64,000 nucleotides of DNA from Strigamia acuminata. Its lineage: Eukaryota; Arthropoda; Chilopoda; Geophilomorpha; Linotaeniidae. Each line of letters opens with the position of its first letter. The stretch's first letter is position 1. The notes beneath the pieces are model-generated. The model made no database searches and had not been told where the DNA came from. It worked only from the letters and a program-made list of their open reading frames with translations. Positions 14,341 to 23,254 of this stretch are shown piece after piece. Both the position numbers and the translations under genes were made by a program. The stretch lies in NCBI GenBank assembly GCA_949358305.1, contig OX442317.1:10978186-11042185 (forward strand). The letters are read 5' to 3'.

Positions 14341-15224
14341 GGTTGGTTCACACTTGTGTTCACACTATGAAGTAACGCAACGCAATGTTGCTGCGCATTG
14401 CATTGTTGGATTGTTTTTGCAGTAAAGTAAGCAAAAAGCTACTTCAAATTGGTTTTGAAGTAAGAAGTAATGAAATGCAGAAAGCTTACTTCCAGCCAAT
14501 CAGGAACAATCTCAATCTCGCGAGAAGGTTAGACTAAACGAGACTGGACGAGACTAAATTCGCCGCCATTATTAGCAACGTTTTTATTCGTTATTCGTGA
14601 CGGTTTAGCAATGTTTTTGCGAAATATTCGCGATGTATCTTTATTCGTTATTCACGACGTGTTCGCGACGTTTTGGCGGGGTATTTTTATTCATTATTCG
14701 CGACGTTTTCGCGACGTTTTCGCGAAATGTTCGCCAAACATCGCCCGTATTCGATTGCACAAATGCGGGCGATGTTCGCCTGCATTCAATTGCACAAATG
14801 CAGGCGATGTTCGGCAGCATTCGATCGCTCAAATGCGGCCGAACATCGGCCGCATTTGATTGCGCAAATGTGGTGGAACATTGGCCGTATTCAATCGCGC
14901 AAATGCGGCCGAACATCAGCCGCATTTGTGCAATTAAATGCGGCCGAACATCGGCCTCATTTGTGCAATCGAATACGGCCAAACATCGCTTTGACGAGGC
15001 GCGCAGGGAGGTAAAAAAAAAACACAAACACCCACACTAGAAATAAAAATTTAGAAACACTTTTACTTCTTATATTTAAAAGCTTTACAAAAAAGTGCAA
15101 TCACAACATTGGATAATCCTTATTTTAACTTCAAACAAGTGTGGACACACTTGCGTTACCTTACTTCTACTTTATCTGAGCTTACTTTACTTTACCTTAC
15201 TTTACTTCCAAGTGTGAACCCACC
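14341..15224. mobile_element. TTAA-flanked inverted-repeat element (MITE-like, 884 bp)
   Basis: Flanked by TTAA on both sides (14337-14340, 15225-15228). Left end GGTTGGTTCACACTTG; right end, reversed, GGTGGGTTCACACTTG, so terminal inverted repeats of at least 16 bp with one mismatch. Subterminal AAGTAA-type repeats occur on both sides and a 35-bp tandem array in the middle. It has no transposase, hence non-autonomous. TTAA duplication is typical of piggyBac-type transposases, but these termini are not the usual piggyBac CCC ends; a Harbinger-like TWA system is an alternative. Confidence 0.88.
14725..14986. repeat. 35-bp palindromic tandem array inside the MITE
   Basis: Units starting AAATGC recur at 14761, 14796, 14831, 14866, 14901 and 14936 with an exact 35-bp step, plus a diverged 36-bp unit at 14725. 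Several units are themselves palindromes (ATGCGGCCGA...TCGGCCGCAT). Long open frames in all directions here are a by-product of the 35-bp period. Confidence 0.9.
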
Positions 15225-15228
15225 TTAA

Positions 15229-16869
15229 TGACGCTGCCTTCTCATTTTTGGCATTTGGAATTCTTTCCTTTTGAATCTGTAAACTCAGTTTATCGTTTGC
15301 TGCCCCAACACTACCCTGCATCGACCCTGTCGACTTTAAAGACGTTTTGTCACTCGCTTGCGCATTGTTGCTAATTGCAATCTTAGTAGTCGCTTGTTGT
15401 TTCGGATTTGACATTAATACGCTCTTATAATTAGGTTTTGTTAGTGGGGTAACATTTTCAAATGGTTTAAGCTCCAATGAGATTGCATCCTGAGGCGCAG
15501 TTGATGCAACCCCATTTACAATTTGGGCTTCAATTGTACAATCCAACTTGTACATTCGATTCGTCAATCGTTGTGCAGTTAATGAAGGAACTGATGGCTT
15601 GTCACGAAATATTGTCATTTTTCCTTTCCTAATATTCGTTGAGAATCCAGCCTCATCAGTCCGTCCAAGGGAAATTAAGTTTTTTCTGAAGTTTGGTGTA
15701 TAATAAACACGGTTCAGAGTTACTTCCCGTTTGAGTTTTCCAAAAGTCGCCATTAGTTTCACTGATCCGACCCCCTCTATTTTAGATGATCCTTCACCCA
15801 TTAACACGCTGGCTCCTGTGAGGGGTCTGTAGTCATCAAGCCATTCACGGCGAAAAGTGAAGTGGTCGGTGGCCCCGGTATCAATATACCAACCAACGTC
15901 TGCTGGGCCACCCGACACTAATGACAATTGGGGTTTTTGTCCATTTCCGGTATCCTCTGTTGAAATGATTTCCGAAACAAAAGAATCGCGTATTTGTTCT
16001 ACGCTTTCAGTGGGATGTGCCTTTCTAGACCTCGATCCACGACCTCGATTCTTGCCACGTGACATTCCAGCGGCTTGGACTGCAGACGGCAGCTTATTCT
16101 GGCCAGTATCAGTCCTTTTCGGGGACGGGCAGTCCCTCGCAAAATGGTTAGCACCACCGCAGTTATAGCAAACCCCTCCTTTATAGGGGGTGGTGGTCTT
16201 GCTTGACCATGGCACGTTGCGAGCCGCGAATGCCCCTGCATTTCCAGTCGTGTCGTGGCTTTTCCCTTCGTAGACGCGATTGTATTCGCTTAAGAGTCGC
16301 TCTTTTACTTTCGTTGTAGTAAAGTCCGGGTCGTCCCAGTGGTAAAGTGTTTGTTTCAATGTTTCAAACTCTGCCGGTAGAAAATCCAGGTATTGGAATG
16401 CAATGTCCTCATCTGACATTACAACTTTTACATTCTTCAATTCCTCGGATTTGCGATCAACCCTATTTGTAAAAACGACCATCTCCTCGTCGTCCTCCAT
16501 CCTCATTTGAAGAAATTCACGTCGCAACCGGTTCTTGCGCGCACGTGTGGTGGGCTGATACGCCGCTTCCAGCGCTTTCCAAACGTCCTTGGACTTTTTC
16601 TTAGAAGTAGCCACTAATAGTTGCTTAGGGCAACAGCCCAAACAAATAGTCGACCTTGCACGCGATTCACGCGTATTATATTCGCGAATTTCCTTCGCTG
16701 TCGCACTTGACGGTAATGCAGGCTCAGTTCCCTCGACGTGCCCCCATGTCCCTTGCTGCTCGAGGATGAGTTGCATATACTCTTTCCATTGGTCATAATT
16801 AGTCCCATCTAGTCGACCCACATCATGTCTAACTAACTTGGAAAAGTCATCGTGTCCAAATGAAGCCAT
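15229..16869 (-). pseudogene. Copia A Gag and protease
   Basis: ATG at 16869 (MASFGHDDF, better context than the ATG at 16884). It encodes copia Gag (DUF4219/UBN2-like region with LDGTNYDQWK near the start), a CCHC zinc knuckle CYNCGGANHFARDC near residue 240, a basic region and an aspartic protease with DTGATDHF near residue 330. The frame runs into the MITE at 15228 and ends 6 codons inside it. It is the N-terminal third of a single Gag-Pol polyprotein whose other parts are at 13968-14336 and 6270-8890. Confidence 0.93.
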
Positions 16870-18125
16870 TTTCCAAAAATTCACAATTTAGTAGCACAAC
16901 AATATTAAACCGTAGCACTAAACACTTGCACAAACTAAAACACAATAATTTTTCTCAGCCAAAACTCAAGGAGAAAATACACAACTTCCCAGGGACTAAT
17001 CTCACTAAGTGAGATGGAAAACTCCAACACAGTATTTCCCAAGTTCCGACCGGTGCTCCTGGGCCCGCGGGACACTTGGTGGCCAGAAATAGCCTGTGTG
17101 GAAATAGGACCTTGCTACTCGACTGAGTAAAGGGCAAGGAACAAACTAAACGACCCCAATACAAAAACCTTATATAACTATCTTAAATCTATACAAAGAA
17201 TTTCGACAGGCTTAATATTAAGTAGGCAAGTTGATTTGATTGTTGGCTTCTCTTCAAATCACGGGAAATGTGCGTCGTGATTGTTCCGCACGGTAATGGC
17301 GCTGTCGTGCCTTCTCGTTTGCACTCGTCCGTGCAAAAACGAGGAAATATCTCAAAATCGTCGTCAAATTTACTCACACGCACGCCGGGGTGCTAATGTG
17401 AGGAGAATACCTCTCAACCGAGCGTACACGGTGCACTGCCTCGGGGTCTCCACTTGAAATCGTCGGCAAACTCGTCTCGTTTGCAAAACGTGTGTCCGTC
17501 GCTCGAAAATCGTCGTGGCGACGTAAATTCCGCTTCGAAAATTCCGCCAATTGTCGGAATTCCTTCCTAAGATCCTTGGTGTATCCAACGTTGCTAATTT
17601 CCAGCGTTGGATAACTCAAAAGCACTTGAAAACCGTCCGTTTTTAAGCACGATCACGATGTGCGATGGACGCCGCCATCTTAGAAAACATCGTGTGCGGA
17701 TCGTTGAAAATTGGCTTATTTCGCCCAAAATAAATTCGACAATTGTTCCTACCGTCCATTAATGGATCCAAATACACTTTGAAGAATCACACAGCTGATT
17801 TCCCTGCACAATTCCGGTTGAAAACGGTCAAAGTCGTCGCAAATTCGCACTTTTCGTCGTCGACGAAGTTCGCTCGTTCTCTCGAAGCCGTCAATCGATT
17901 CCCGCCGTCCGCCTCGAAAACGTATTCGTTCCGTACTCCGGAACGTCGCCTCAACGATCGTCTCGATGTGGCTTTCCTGCCCGACGCGCACGCGGATTTC
18001 TCTTCGCGTGTCGGCGTCCCGGCTCTCTCGGTCCGCCCGCGTGTCCGACGATTCGCGTACTCGCGAATTTGATGAAAAACGACTTGCTAAACACGTTTAG
18101 CACTCACCAACAATGCAGGAACCAT
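16870..18125 (-). other. Copia A 5' leader
   Basis: About 1.25 kb between PBS and gag ATG with no recognised gene; open frames here are short and in both directions. It holds two exact copies (minus strand) of CGACGATTTT, at 17354-17363 and 17506-17515, a motif also repeated in the leader of copia E. Confidence 0.7.
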
Positions 18126-18137
18126 CCTCTGCTACCA
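18126..18137 (-). other. Copia A primer-binding site (initiator tRNA-Met type)
   Basis: Minus strand TGGTAGCAGAGG, one base from the LTR. It resembles the copia-type PBS that pairs with initiator Met tRNA (TGGTATCAGAGC); copia E has TGGTAGCAGAGA at the same place. Confidence 0.8.
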
Positions 18138-18138
18138 T

Positions 18139-18617
18139 TGTTCTAATTTGTCGCTGCAGTGTTGGTTGAAAAAAAAAGAAAAACTCAGTTTTTCAGGTGC
18201 CGCATCAATTGGCCAACATGGCCGCTTCATTTATTACGTGAAGAGTGAAGTTGTGTGATTTACAGAACAAATCTTTGGCACTAGTTACAAAATAGTTTAA
18301 ACAATATAGAATGAATCTGTAAAATAAGTATGGCAGTACATTTGTGCCAATTGCAAAACATTTATACAATTGTAAAAATTCCTTGGAATATAAAACAACA
18401 AATGTACAACAGTGAAGTCTACAATACAACTAAAAAAATGGCATGATGCAAACAACGACATTACTCTCACAATTAAACACTTTGGGCCGCTCAAATGCAA
18501 AATATAACCACCTTAGCAATTGCACATCACCAGCGCACTAAATCAGAAACATGCGCCTAAAACAGACACGCAAATAACAATGTGCCCGTCCACAGCATAA
18601 GTCGATCATTTCTAACA
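18139..18617 (-). repeat. 5' LTR of copia A
   Basis: 479 bp, identical by eye to 5774-6252, followed by the AAAAC target duplication (18618-18622). Confidence 0.95.
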
Positions 18618-18622
18618 AAAAC

Positions 18623-18727
18623 GAGCTTGAAAAACGAAATGGCGTCGTTCCGTTATCGGAATTAACCATGCGCGCAACTAAAGAGTTGCTTATATGCGCT
18701 AACTAACTCAAATGCACTTATAAACGT
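18623..18727 (+). pseudogene. Element G gag, continuation after copia A
   Basis: 105 bp between the target duplication of A and the LTR of F. In the frame that is open just before A (gct tac gag...), it continues as a charged ~30-codon stretch to TAA near 18710, supporting the view that it is the other side of the G gag. Confidence 0.55.
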
Positions 18728-19156
18728 TGTGACGATTCTACTTTTGGCTGAATAATTAGCCATTACAAGAGATAAATCGGTTTAAACAAGACATTTCTAC
18801 AACTAGAAATAACCTAACCGAGATAAGCTACGGAAGTCTGTACAACGTGAATATGTGACCAAAATAATAACTTACGATTTTCGTGTGATTCAAATACATG
18901 TTTATTAACATTACAACTGGGTTGAGGTTCTGGGTAAGTGTAACGGCGGCTACACTGGTTGAGGATCCGGGCGATGCTGTTCGAGTGGTGCGGCTGACTT
19001 TGCGGCATCGTCACAGTTAGCGCTGCGGAAACGCATTCGGTCCCGCAGCTAGGATATCTATTAATACGAAGAATCCTTCGTATTTGGTCGGGAATATTCA
19101 TTAGAATATTCCGTATTCAAATCAACAAAACATTATTATTAGTGTAATATAACAAA
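18728..19156 (-). repeat. Element F 3' LTR, U5-side piece
   Basis: On the plus strand begins TGTGACGATTCTAC and ends at the C insertion site, where CAAA (19153-19156) is repeated at 31983-31986. The uninterrupted sequence is seen at 44365-44800. Its first ~200 bp differ clearly from the 5' LTR; the rest is nearly identical. Confidence 0.9.
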
Positions 19157-19495
19157 TGTGGTGACCTCAAATATTCCTATTTGAGCGGACACCATATTTC
19201 CAATTCGTCTTGTAACTACAACAAACATTATTTTATGTTCTGTTTCAATGTAAATTGAAATAGAACATATACTGCCATAGTTAAATAAAAGGCACAATAT
19301 TATCCAAATAATATTGTGTCTTGCAACAAGTTTTGGCCCGGCAACAGCGTTAACCAATCGCGCTGCAGCGTGCATTGCTTTGATGATGCTGCTAGGCGTG
19401 TGCCTGGGCGGAGCATCCCCTCCTCTCGCGCGTGCCCGGCTCAATTGTTGCACACGACCCGAAGGCGGCCGTGTGTGATCTAAGCGCAACTCGTC

Positions 19496-19720
19496 ATCTG
19501 CGCAGCTCTACTGAGCAGATTTGGGAGTGAGCCAAACGGTTTTGGCCCACTCTTCCCGCATTCTTGATCTTGCTTCCAAACCTTTCACAACCGTGTCAAA
19601 CTTATGCCCAAACTTGCTAAGTGTGATCTGTGATATTGGAAGAATTGAGTCTCATTGCTGGTTCGTGCCAACTGTACGGAATAGCGCCTTTCTGCTTGAA
19701 TTACTACGAGTAATTTAAGC
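19496..19720 (+). other. Strong hairpins in the element C LTR
   Basis: ATCTGC/GCAGAT (19496-19520); a 12-14 bp interrupted stem GAGTG-GCCAAA with TTTGGC-CACTC (19523-19557); GCTTGAATTACT with AGTAATTTAAGC (19694-19720, 3-nt loop, one G-U). They precede the shared-loop array. Confidence 0.75.
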
Positions 19721-19732
19721 CATTTCTGTGTG

Positions 19733-19945
19733 AAATTGACATTGAGCTTGCTCTGTCAATTTGAAGGCTTTGTGTCGAGTTTAACTCCACAAGGCGATCT
19801 GTGTGAAGACGGATTATTGCGTCGAGCTTGCTCCGTAATAATCAACCCGCTGTGTGCTAGACGTATTCTCGTGTCGAGCGTGCTCCACGAGAAGTTTTAG
19901 GTGTATTAGAAGTAGGTTTTTGGCATTGAGTTTACTCTGCCAAAA
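19733..19945 (+). other. Array of five hairpins with a shared loop in element C LTR
   Basis: Stems and loops: 19733-19762 (9-bp stem AAATTGACA, loop TTGAGCTTGCTC); 19767-19795 (8 bp with one G-U, loop TCGAGTTTAACTC); 19812-19843 (10 bp with one G-U, loop TCGAGCTTGCTC); 19866-19893 (8 bp TTCTCGTG, loop TCGAGCGTGCTC); 19918-19945 (8 bp TTTTGGCA, loop TTGAGTTTACTC). Stems are unrelated, loops nearly the same; GAG and CTC inside the loop can pair to cap a tetraloop. The array recurs in the 3' LTR at 31479-31691. Likely an RNA structure; role unknown. Confidence 0.88.
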
Positions 19946-20238
19946 TCCCGCGCTCACGCGACGCCATCGACGCCATATTGGAGCCAACGGTCAACTGTGA
20001 GTGTGCCAGTGTAAGAAGAAGTCAGATCGACCCCGTCATTACATATTATTTTGCATCATATTCGCTGTGTATTTTAGAACGATTAAAACAATCTAATTTT
20101 TCCTTTTACTATTCTGTGTAAAAATCATTCCCCTAGACAACCATTTGGCCACAGAGTAGAAGACCTGTACGGCATCTCAACGACGATTACTTGATAAGTC
20201 TACTTGATTTATTAAGTAAAAACCCGGATCGCCACACT

Positions 20239-20256
20239 TGGGGGCCCGTACGGGAT
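20239..20256 (+). other. Element C primer-binding site
   Basis: TGGGGGCCCGTACGGGAT, two bases after the LTR. It resembles a proline-type PBS but differs at several bases; which tRNA fits must be checked against the host tRNAs. Confidence 0.65.
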
Positions 20257-20327
20257 TGTTTTTATTGTTAAAATCCGATTTTTGCAAAAAGATCCATTAT
20301 TTCCTTTGTTCTCTCAATTTGACAAAA

Positions 20328-23225
20328 ATGGCGACGCCAATTCAAATTGTGAAACGACTACGAGGTCGACCAAGCACCCAGAAGCGAGCAGCAACGGTTC
20401 TCCCGGCTCTCGAAGCTGAAGTGCTTGTAGAAAAGAATATCGACGAGGAAATAACACCAGTTCCAGATCCAAAACAACTTAAGGATGCTGAAAATGAAGT
20501 AGCTAAAGCATTAAGCGCTTCAAGCACGAGTTCTAACGAACAAGAACTCCCGCCACTTCCACTGGAAGAAGTGGAAAATACATTACGAGAGATTGAGAGT
20601 GAATCGTCACAAGAATCACCTCCTCGCATAACCATGCTGGATGCTTTGAGAAATCAAGCACGCCAGGATGGCACCCAAATAACGGATGATATGACGGTGG
20701 AAGAGATTCATCGCGCCATGATTCGAATTCACACCGATCGAGCCGTCTCAAATTTAAAATTTGAAATGGAACGAAAAGAAGCTGAGCTTCAGCAACAAAA
20801 AGCTGAGGTTGAACTTCAACACATGGAACTCAATCGCCAAAATGAAGAATTTCTAGCCCAAAAAGCTAGAGAATACCGATTAAAAGGTGAGTTGGAAGAT
20901 CTTTCTAAGATGAACGTTAGAAATGAACTTTCAATTCGCTCACATCAGGAGGCGCGAAAACAGCTCGAACTTACTAAAAATAAGTTGGAGCAGAAAAACA
21001 AAGAATTGATTGAGTTGGCAGATCACTACCAACGCAACCATAACCAATTAATAAGGTACGCTTCTGAATTAGACGAACGAGCTAAAACACAGCGTACTCG
21101 AGAAAGTCGAATAGCTCAGCGGGAAGATGAGGTTTTCCAGTCGTTGGATCAACCAAGTACGAGTGGACAAATCAAATCTATCGACTCTGCTAATCGAACA
21201 CAAATAACTAAAACAAAAGTTCACTTAGAAGAGAATGAGATTCTCCGAGCTGATTTGTTACGAGCTCAAGAAGAGCTACAAGAAATGAAGGATCGCTTGA
21301 AAGAGAGAAGCGATGCGATGCGATTGGTGCAACCCGAATTGGTGGCACCAACTGCTCCAATAAAAATGCCCGAAACAATAGAAATTACTACTGTTTCAGA
21401 GCTGAGCAGCCAATCTGGATTATCGAGTGATGACGACCAACGTTCACGTAGTCGCCATCGCTCAAAAAGAAAACGTCCTTCGGATTCCGAGGAGAGGAAG
21501 TCCGAACGAAATCCCCTTCCGGGAAATCGAAATCCTATTTTTCACAACAGTGACCGACTGTTGGGAATGGTAGACGCTCGAAATAGGCAACGTGAAACTG
21601 TTGTTCACGCTAACCAACCAGTATTAGCTGCCCAGCAACAAGGATCGTCGAAAAGAAGTCGACAAGAAGCGAATCCAGCACGCGAACCACCTGATGGACA
21701 TGAAAGCCCACCTGGTGGGGGACAGTATAGAAGAAATCCGCCAGATGGAGGAAATCCAGATGGACATGGAGATGGACCGCCTGGAGGTGGACGGCGGCCG
21801 CCAGATGATGACGGTGACCCGCCCGATCCACCTGAGACGCCACATTTTAATACACCCTCGAATTCGCAATCGGATTCGAGATCCGATTCTGACGCGAATT
21901 CCAGGCAACAAGACCGCGATAACCGACATCGTCACCATCGACGTCGACATCGAGGACATTCTTCTCGGCGTAATACTCATTATTATACTGCTGAAGAAAT
22001 TGATAGATTATTAGCTGATCGTCGATCTTCTGATCGATCTGACGCTATCGCCGATAATGCTGACATTGCATTACGACAAAAAATTGCACAATATACTGCC
22101 GTCAACTGGACTCACGATCTTGTTGATGAAAGAACCATAAGATGGGATCACATCAAACCCGCTCTATTTGATGGAGAATGGGAAGCTGGATCCACTCTGT
22201 TAGATGAAGTTCTACGAATTTCAAGGTTGAATGGCATTGCATGTCACACTGCTTTGAAAAGAGTAGTACCCAAAGCTCTTATAGACCGAGCTGAAAAATG
22301 GTTTTATTCAAAACAATTTCAAAATTGGAATCACTTTGTAGAGGAATTCATGGTCGAATACGGAGAATCGAGTGAGGACCTGCTACAAATGTGGGATAAT
22401 CTTTCTCAAAATAAAGGCGAAAGTCTTCGTTCTTATTTGAGACGGACAGAAGATTTATTGGCAACTCTACCCTATACGATGGGAGATGCAGCCGTTGATC
22501 GTCAATTCCGTCGGGGATTGACTGATTATTCCAAAGGTATTCTACTTTCAGTACGAGCACCTTATCCGGGTGGTTTTGCAGAATTAGCCAAATTCATGCG
22601 CATTAACCAGATAAGGATTGATGAAAATTATAAAGCTTACTTACCAGCTGATGAAAAAGTTGCGTACGCTAAGCGACAGCAAAGGAGAAAGGAATTGGCA
22701 AAAGATACACGTTTTGCTAACACCCCTCTTTTGCAACCCCCAAAACGAGGAGATTATTTGGCAGAAACTGCTAAAGAATCGAAAAAGGGATCGGATGGGA
22801 AAAACCCACATCCAACCCCGAAAGCTCACTTGGCTGAAGTGACCGAAATGGAAACTGCTTCGGAACCGGAGAAATCTGACTCGGAACCAGAAAGCGAAGC
22901 TGCAGCTGCATTACTAGCACGTAATAATGCAGTAGCTAGAAAGTTTGGACCAAAGATGGCGCCTAAGAACGTTACTTTTGGTTCACCAAAAACGGACGCG
23001 CTCAGTAGGACGAAGTCACCGACTCCTAAAAAAGATGAAGCTAAACGTTCAAGTTCACCTTCACCAAAAGTTGCTAAATCGCCGGCTACTGACCCGTGTA
23101 ACATTTGTAAAAAATTGGGACATTGGGCTAAAGAATGTCCTGATAGGAAATCGAGCAAGGACAAGGTTTTGGAGGAGTTCGAGAAATCGATGAAGTCAAT
23201 CGGCGAACTTCTAAAAAACTTGTAA
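20328..23225 (+). CDS. Element C Gag (965 aa)
   Basis: Start chosen at the first ATG after the PBS (20328). Residues ~5-15 hold a basic RLRGRPS AT-hook-like stretch; ~165-340 is a long Glu/Gln/Lys/Arg-rich coiled coil; ~380-550 is Ser/Arg/Pro/Gly/Asp-rich; ~555-780 carries the Retrotrans_gag-type capsid region (WDHIKPALFDGEW... onward); a CCHC knuckle CNICKKLGHWAKEC lies near 924-937. At 965 aa it is long for gypsy Gag, mostly because of the coiled coil and low-complexity linker. It should assemble virus-like particles and bind the RNA. The last codons contain the -1 slippery site. No break in the frame. Confidence 0.92.
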   Translation: MATPIQIVKRLRGRPSTQKRAATVLPALEAEVLVEKNIDEEITPVPDPKQLKDAENEVAKALSASSTSSNEQELPPLPLEEVENTLREIESESSQESPPRITMLDALRNQARQDGTQITDDMTVEEIHRAMIRIHTDRAVSNLKFEMERKEAELQQQKAEVELQHMELNRQNEEFLAQKAREYRLKGELEDLSKMNVRNELSIRSHQEARKQLELTKNKLEQKNKELIELADHYQRNHNQLIRYASELDERAKTQRTRESRIAQREDEVFQSLDQPSTSGQIKSIDSANRTQITKTKVHLEENEILRADLLRAQEELQEMKDRLKERSDAMRLVQPELVAPTAPIKMPETIEITTVSELSSQSGLSSDDDQRSRSRHRSKRKRPSDSEERKSERNPLPGNRNPIFHNSDRLLGMVDARNRQRETVVHANQPVLAAQQQGSSKRSRQEANPAREPPDGHESPPGGGQYRRNPPDGGNPDGHGDGPPGGGRRPPDDDGDPPDPPETPHFNTPSNSQSDSRSDSDANSRQQDRDNRHRHHRRRHRGHSSRRNTHYYTAEEIDRLLADRRSSDRSDAIADNADIALRQKIAQYTAVNWTHDLVDERTIRWDHIKPALFDGEWEAGSTLLDEVLRISRLNGIACHTALKRVVPKALIDRAEKWFYSKQFQNWNHFVEEFMVEYGESSEDLLQMWDNLSQNKGESLRSYLRRTEDLLATLPYTMGDAAVDRQFRRGLTDYSKGILLSVRAPYPGGFAELAKFMRINQIRIDENYKAYLPADEKVAYAKRQQRRKELAKDTRFANTPLLQPPKRGDYLAETAKESKKGSDGKNPHPTPKAHLAEVTEMETASEPEKSDSEPESEAAAALLARNNAVARKFGPKMAPKNVTFGSPKTDALSRTKSPTPKKDEAKRSSSPSPKVAKSPATDPCNICKKLGHWAKECPDRKSSKDKVLEEFEKSMKSIGELLKNL

Positions 23226-23254
23226 GCGCGCATCCAGACGGTCTAGTGGATGCG
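23213..23254 (+). promoter_or_regulatory. -1 ribosomal frameshift signal, gag-pol of element C
   Basis: Slippery heptamer A AAA AAC at 23213-23219 in the right phase, then TTG and the gag stop TAA at 23223-23225. After 9 nt comes a perfect 8-bp hairpin: CGCATCCA (23229-23236), 10-nt loop, TGGATGCG (23247-23254). The pol frame is open exactly in the -1 phase from the site onward. Confidence 0.9.

Larger units (their letters stand above)
5774..18617 (-). mobile_element. Ty1/copia element A with two nested insertions
   Basis: Two 479-bp LTRs, identical as far as I can read, flanked by the 5-bp duplication AAAAC (5769-5773 and 18618-18622). On the minus strand it carries a leader with an initiator-Met-type PBS, gag-protease, integrase, reverse transcriptase and RNase H in copia order. 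Its coding region is split by the MITE at 14341-15224 and by element B at 8895-13963. Because its own LTRs still match, both nested insertions must be young. Confidence 0.95.
4827..18727 (+). mobile_element. Gypsy-like element G, 5' fragment (split by copia A)
   Basis: LTR at 4827-5419, a primer-binding site, and the start of a charged gag. The sequence is interrupted by copia A (5774-18617 plus the duplicated AAAAC) and resumes at 18623-18727, where element F begins. The remainder is not in the window or lies beyond F. G is therefore the oldest layer of the nest seen here. Confidence 0.75.
19157..20236 (+). repeat. 5' LTR of element C
   Basis: TGTGGTGACCTC...GATCGCCACA, 1080 bp. Differences from the 3' copy: C/T near 19436, T/C near 19668, C/A near 20031 and A/G near the end. 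It is unusually rich in hairpins from 19496 to 19945. Confidence 0.95.

Noticed and set aside
14745-14990. CRISPR-like array
   Set aside because: Regular 35-bp repeats but no unique spacers, and the context is a eukaryotic transposon.
14611-15040. Several overlapping open frames in the MITE
   Set aside because: They come from a 35-bp palindromic repeat lacking stops in many frames; repeated C/N/A-rich peptides, no domain.
19139-19489. 116-aa frame in the LTR of C (also 154 aa at 30771-31235)
   Set aside because: Present in both LTRs only because they are copies; no start context or domain, and it runs antisense to the element.
21610-22014. Antisense and alternative frames within C gag
   Set aside because: Shadows of a His/Arg/Pro-rich low-complexity coding stretch.
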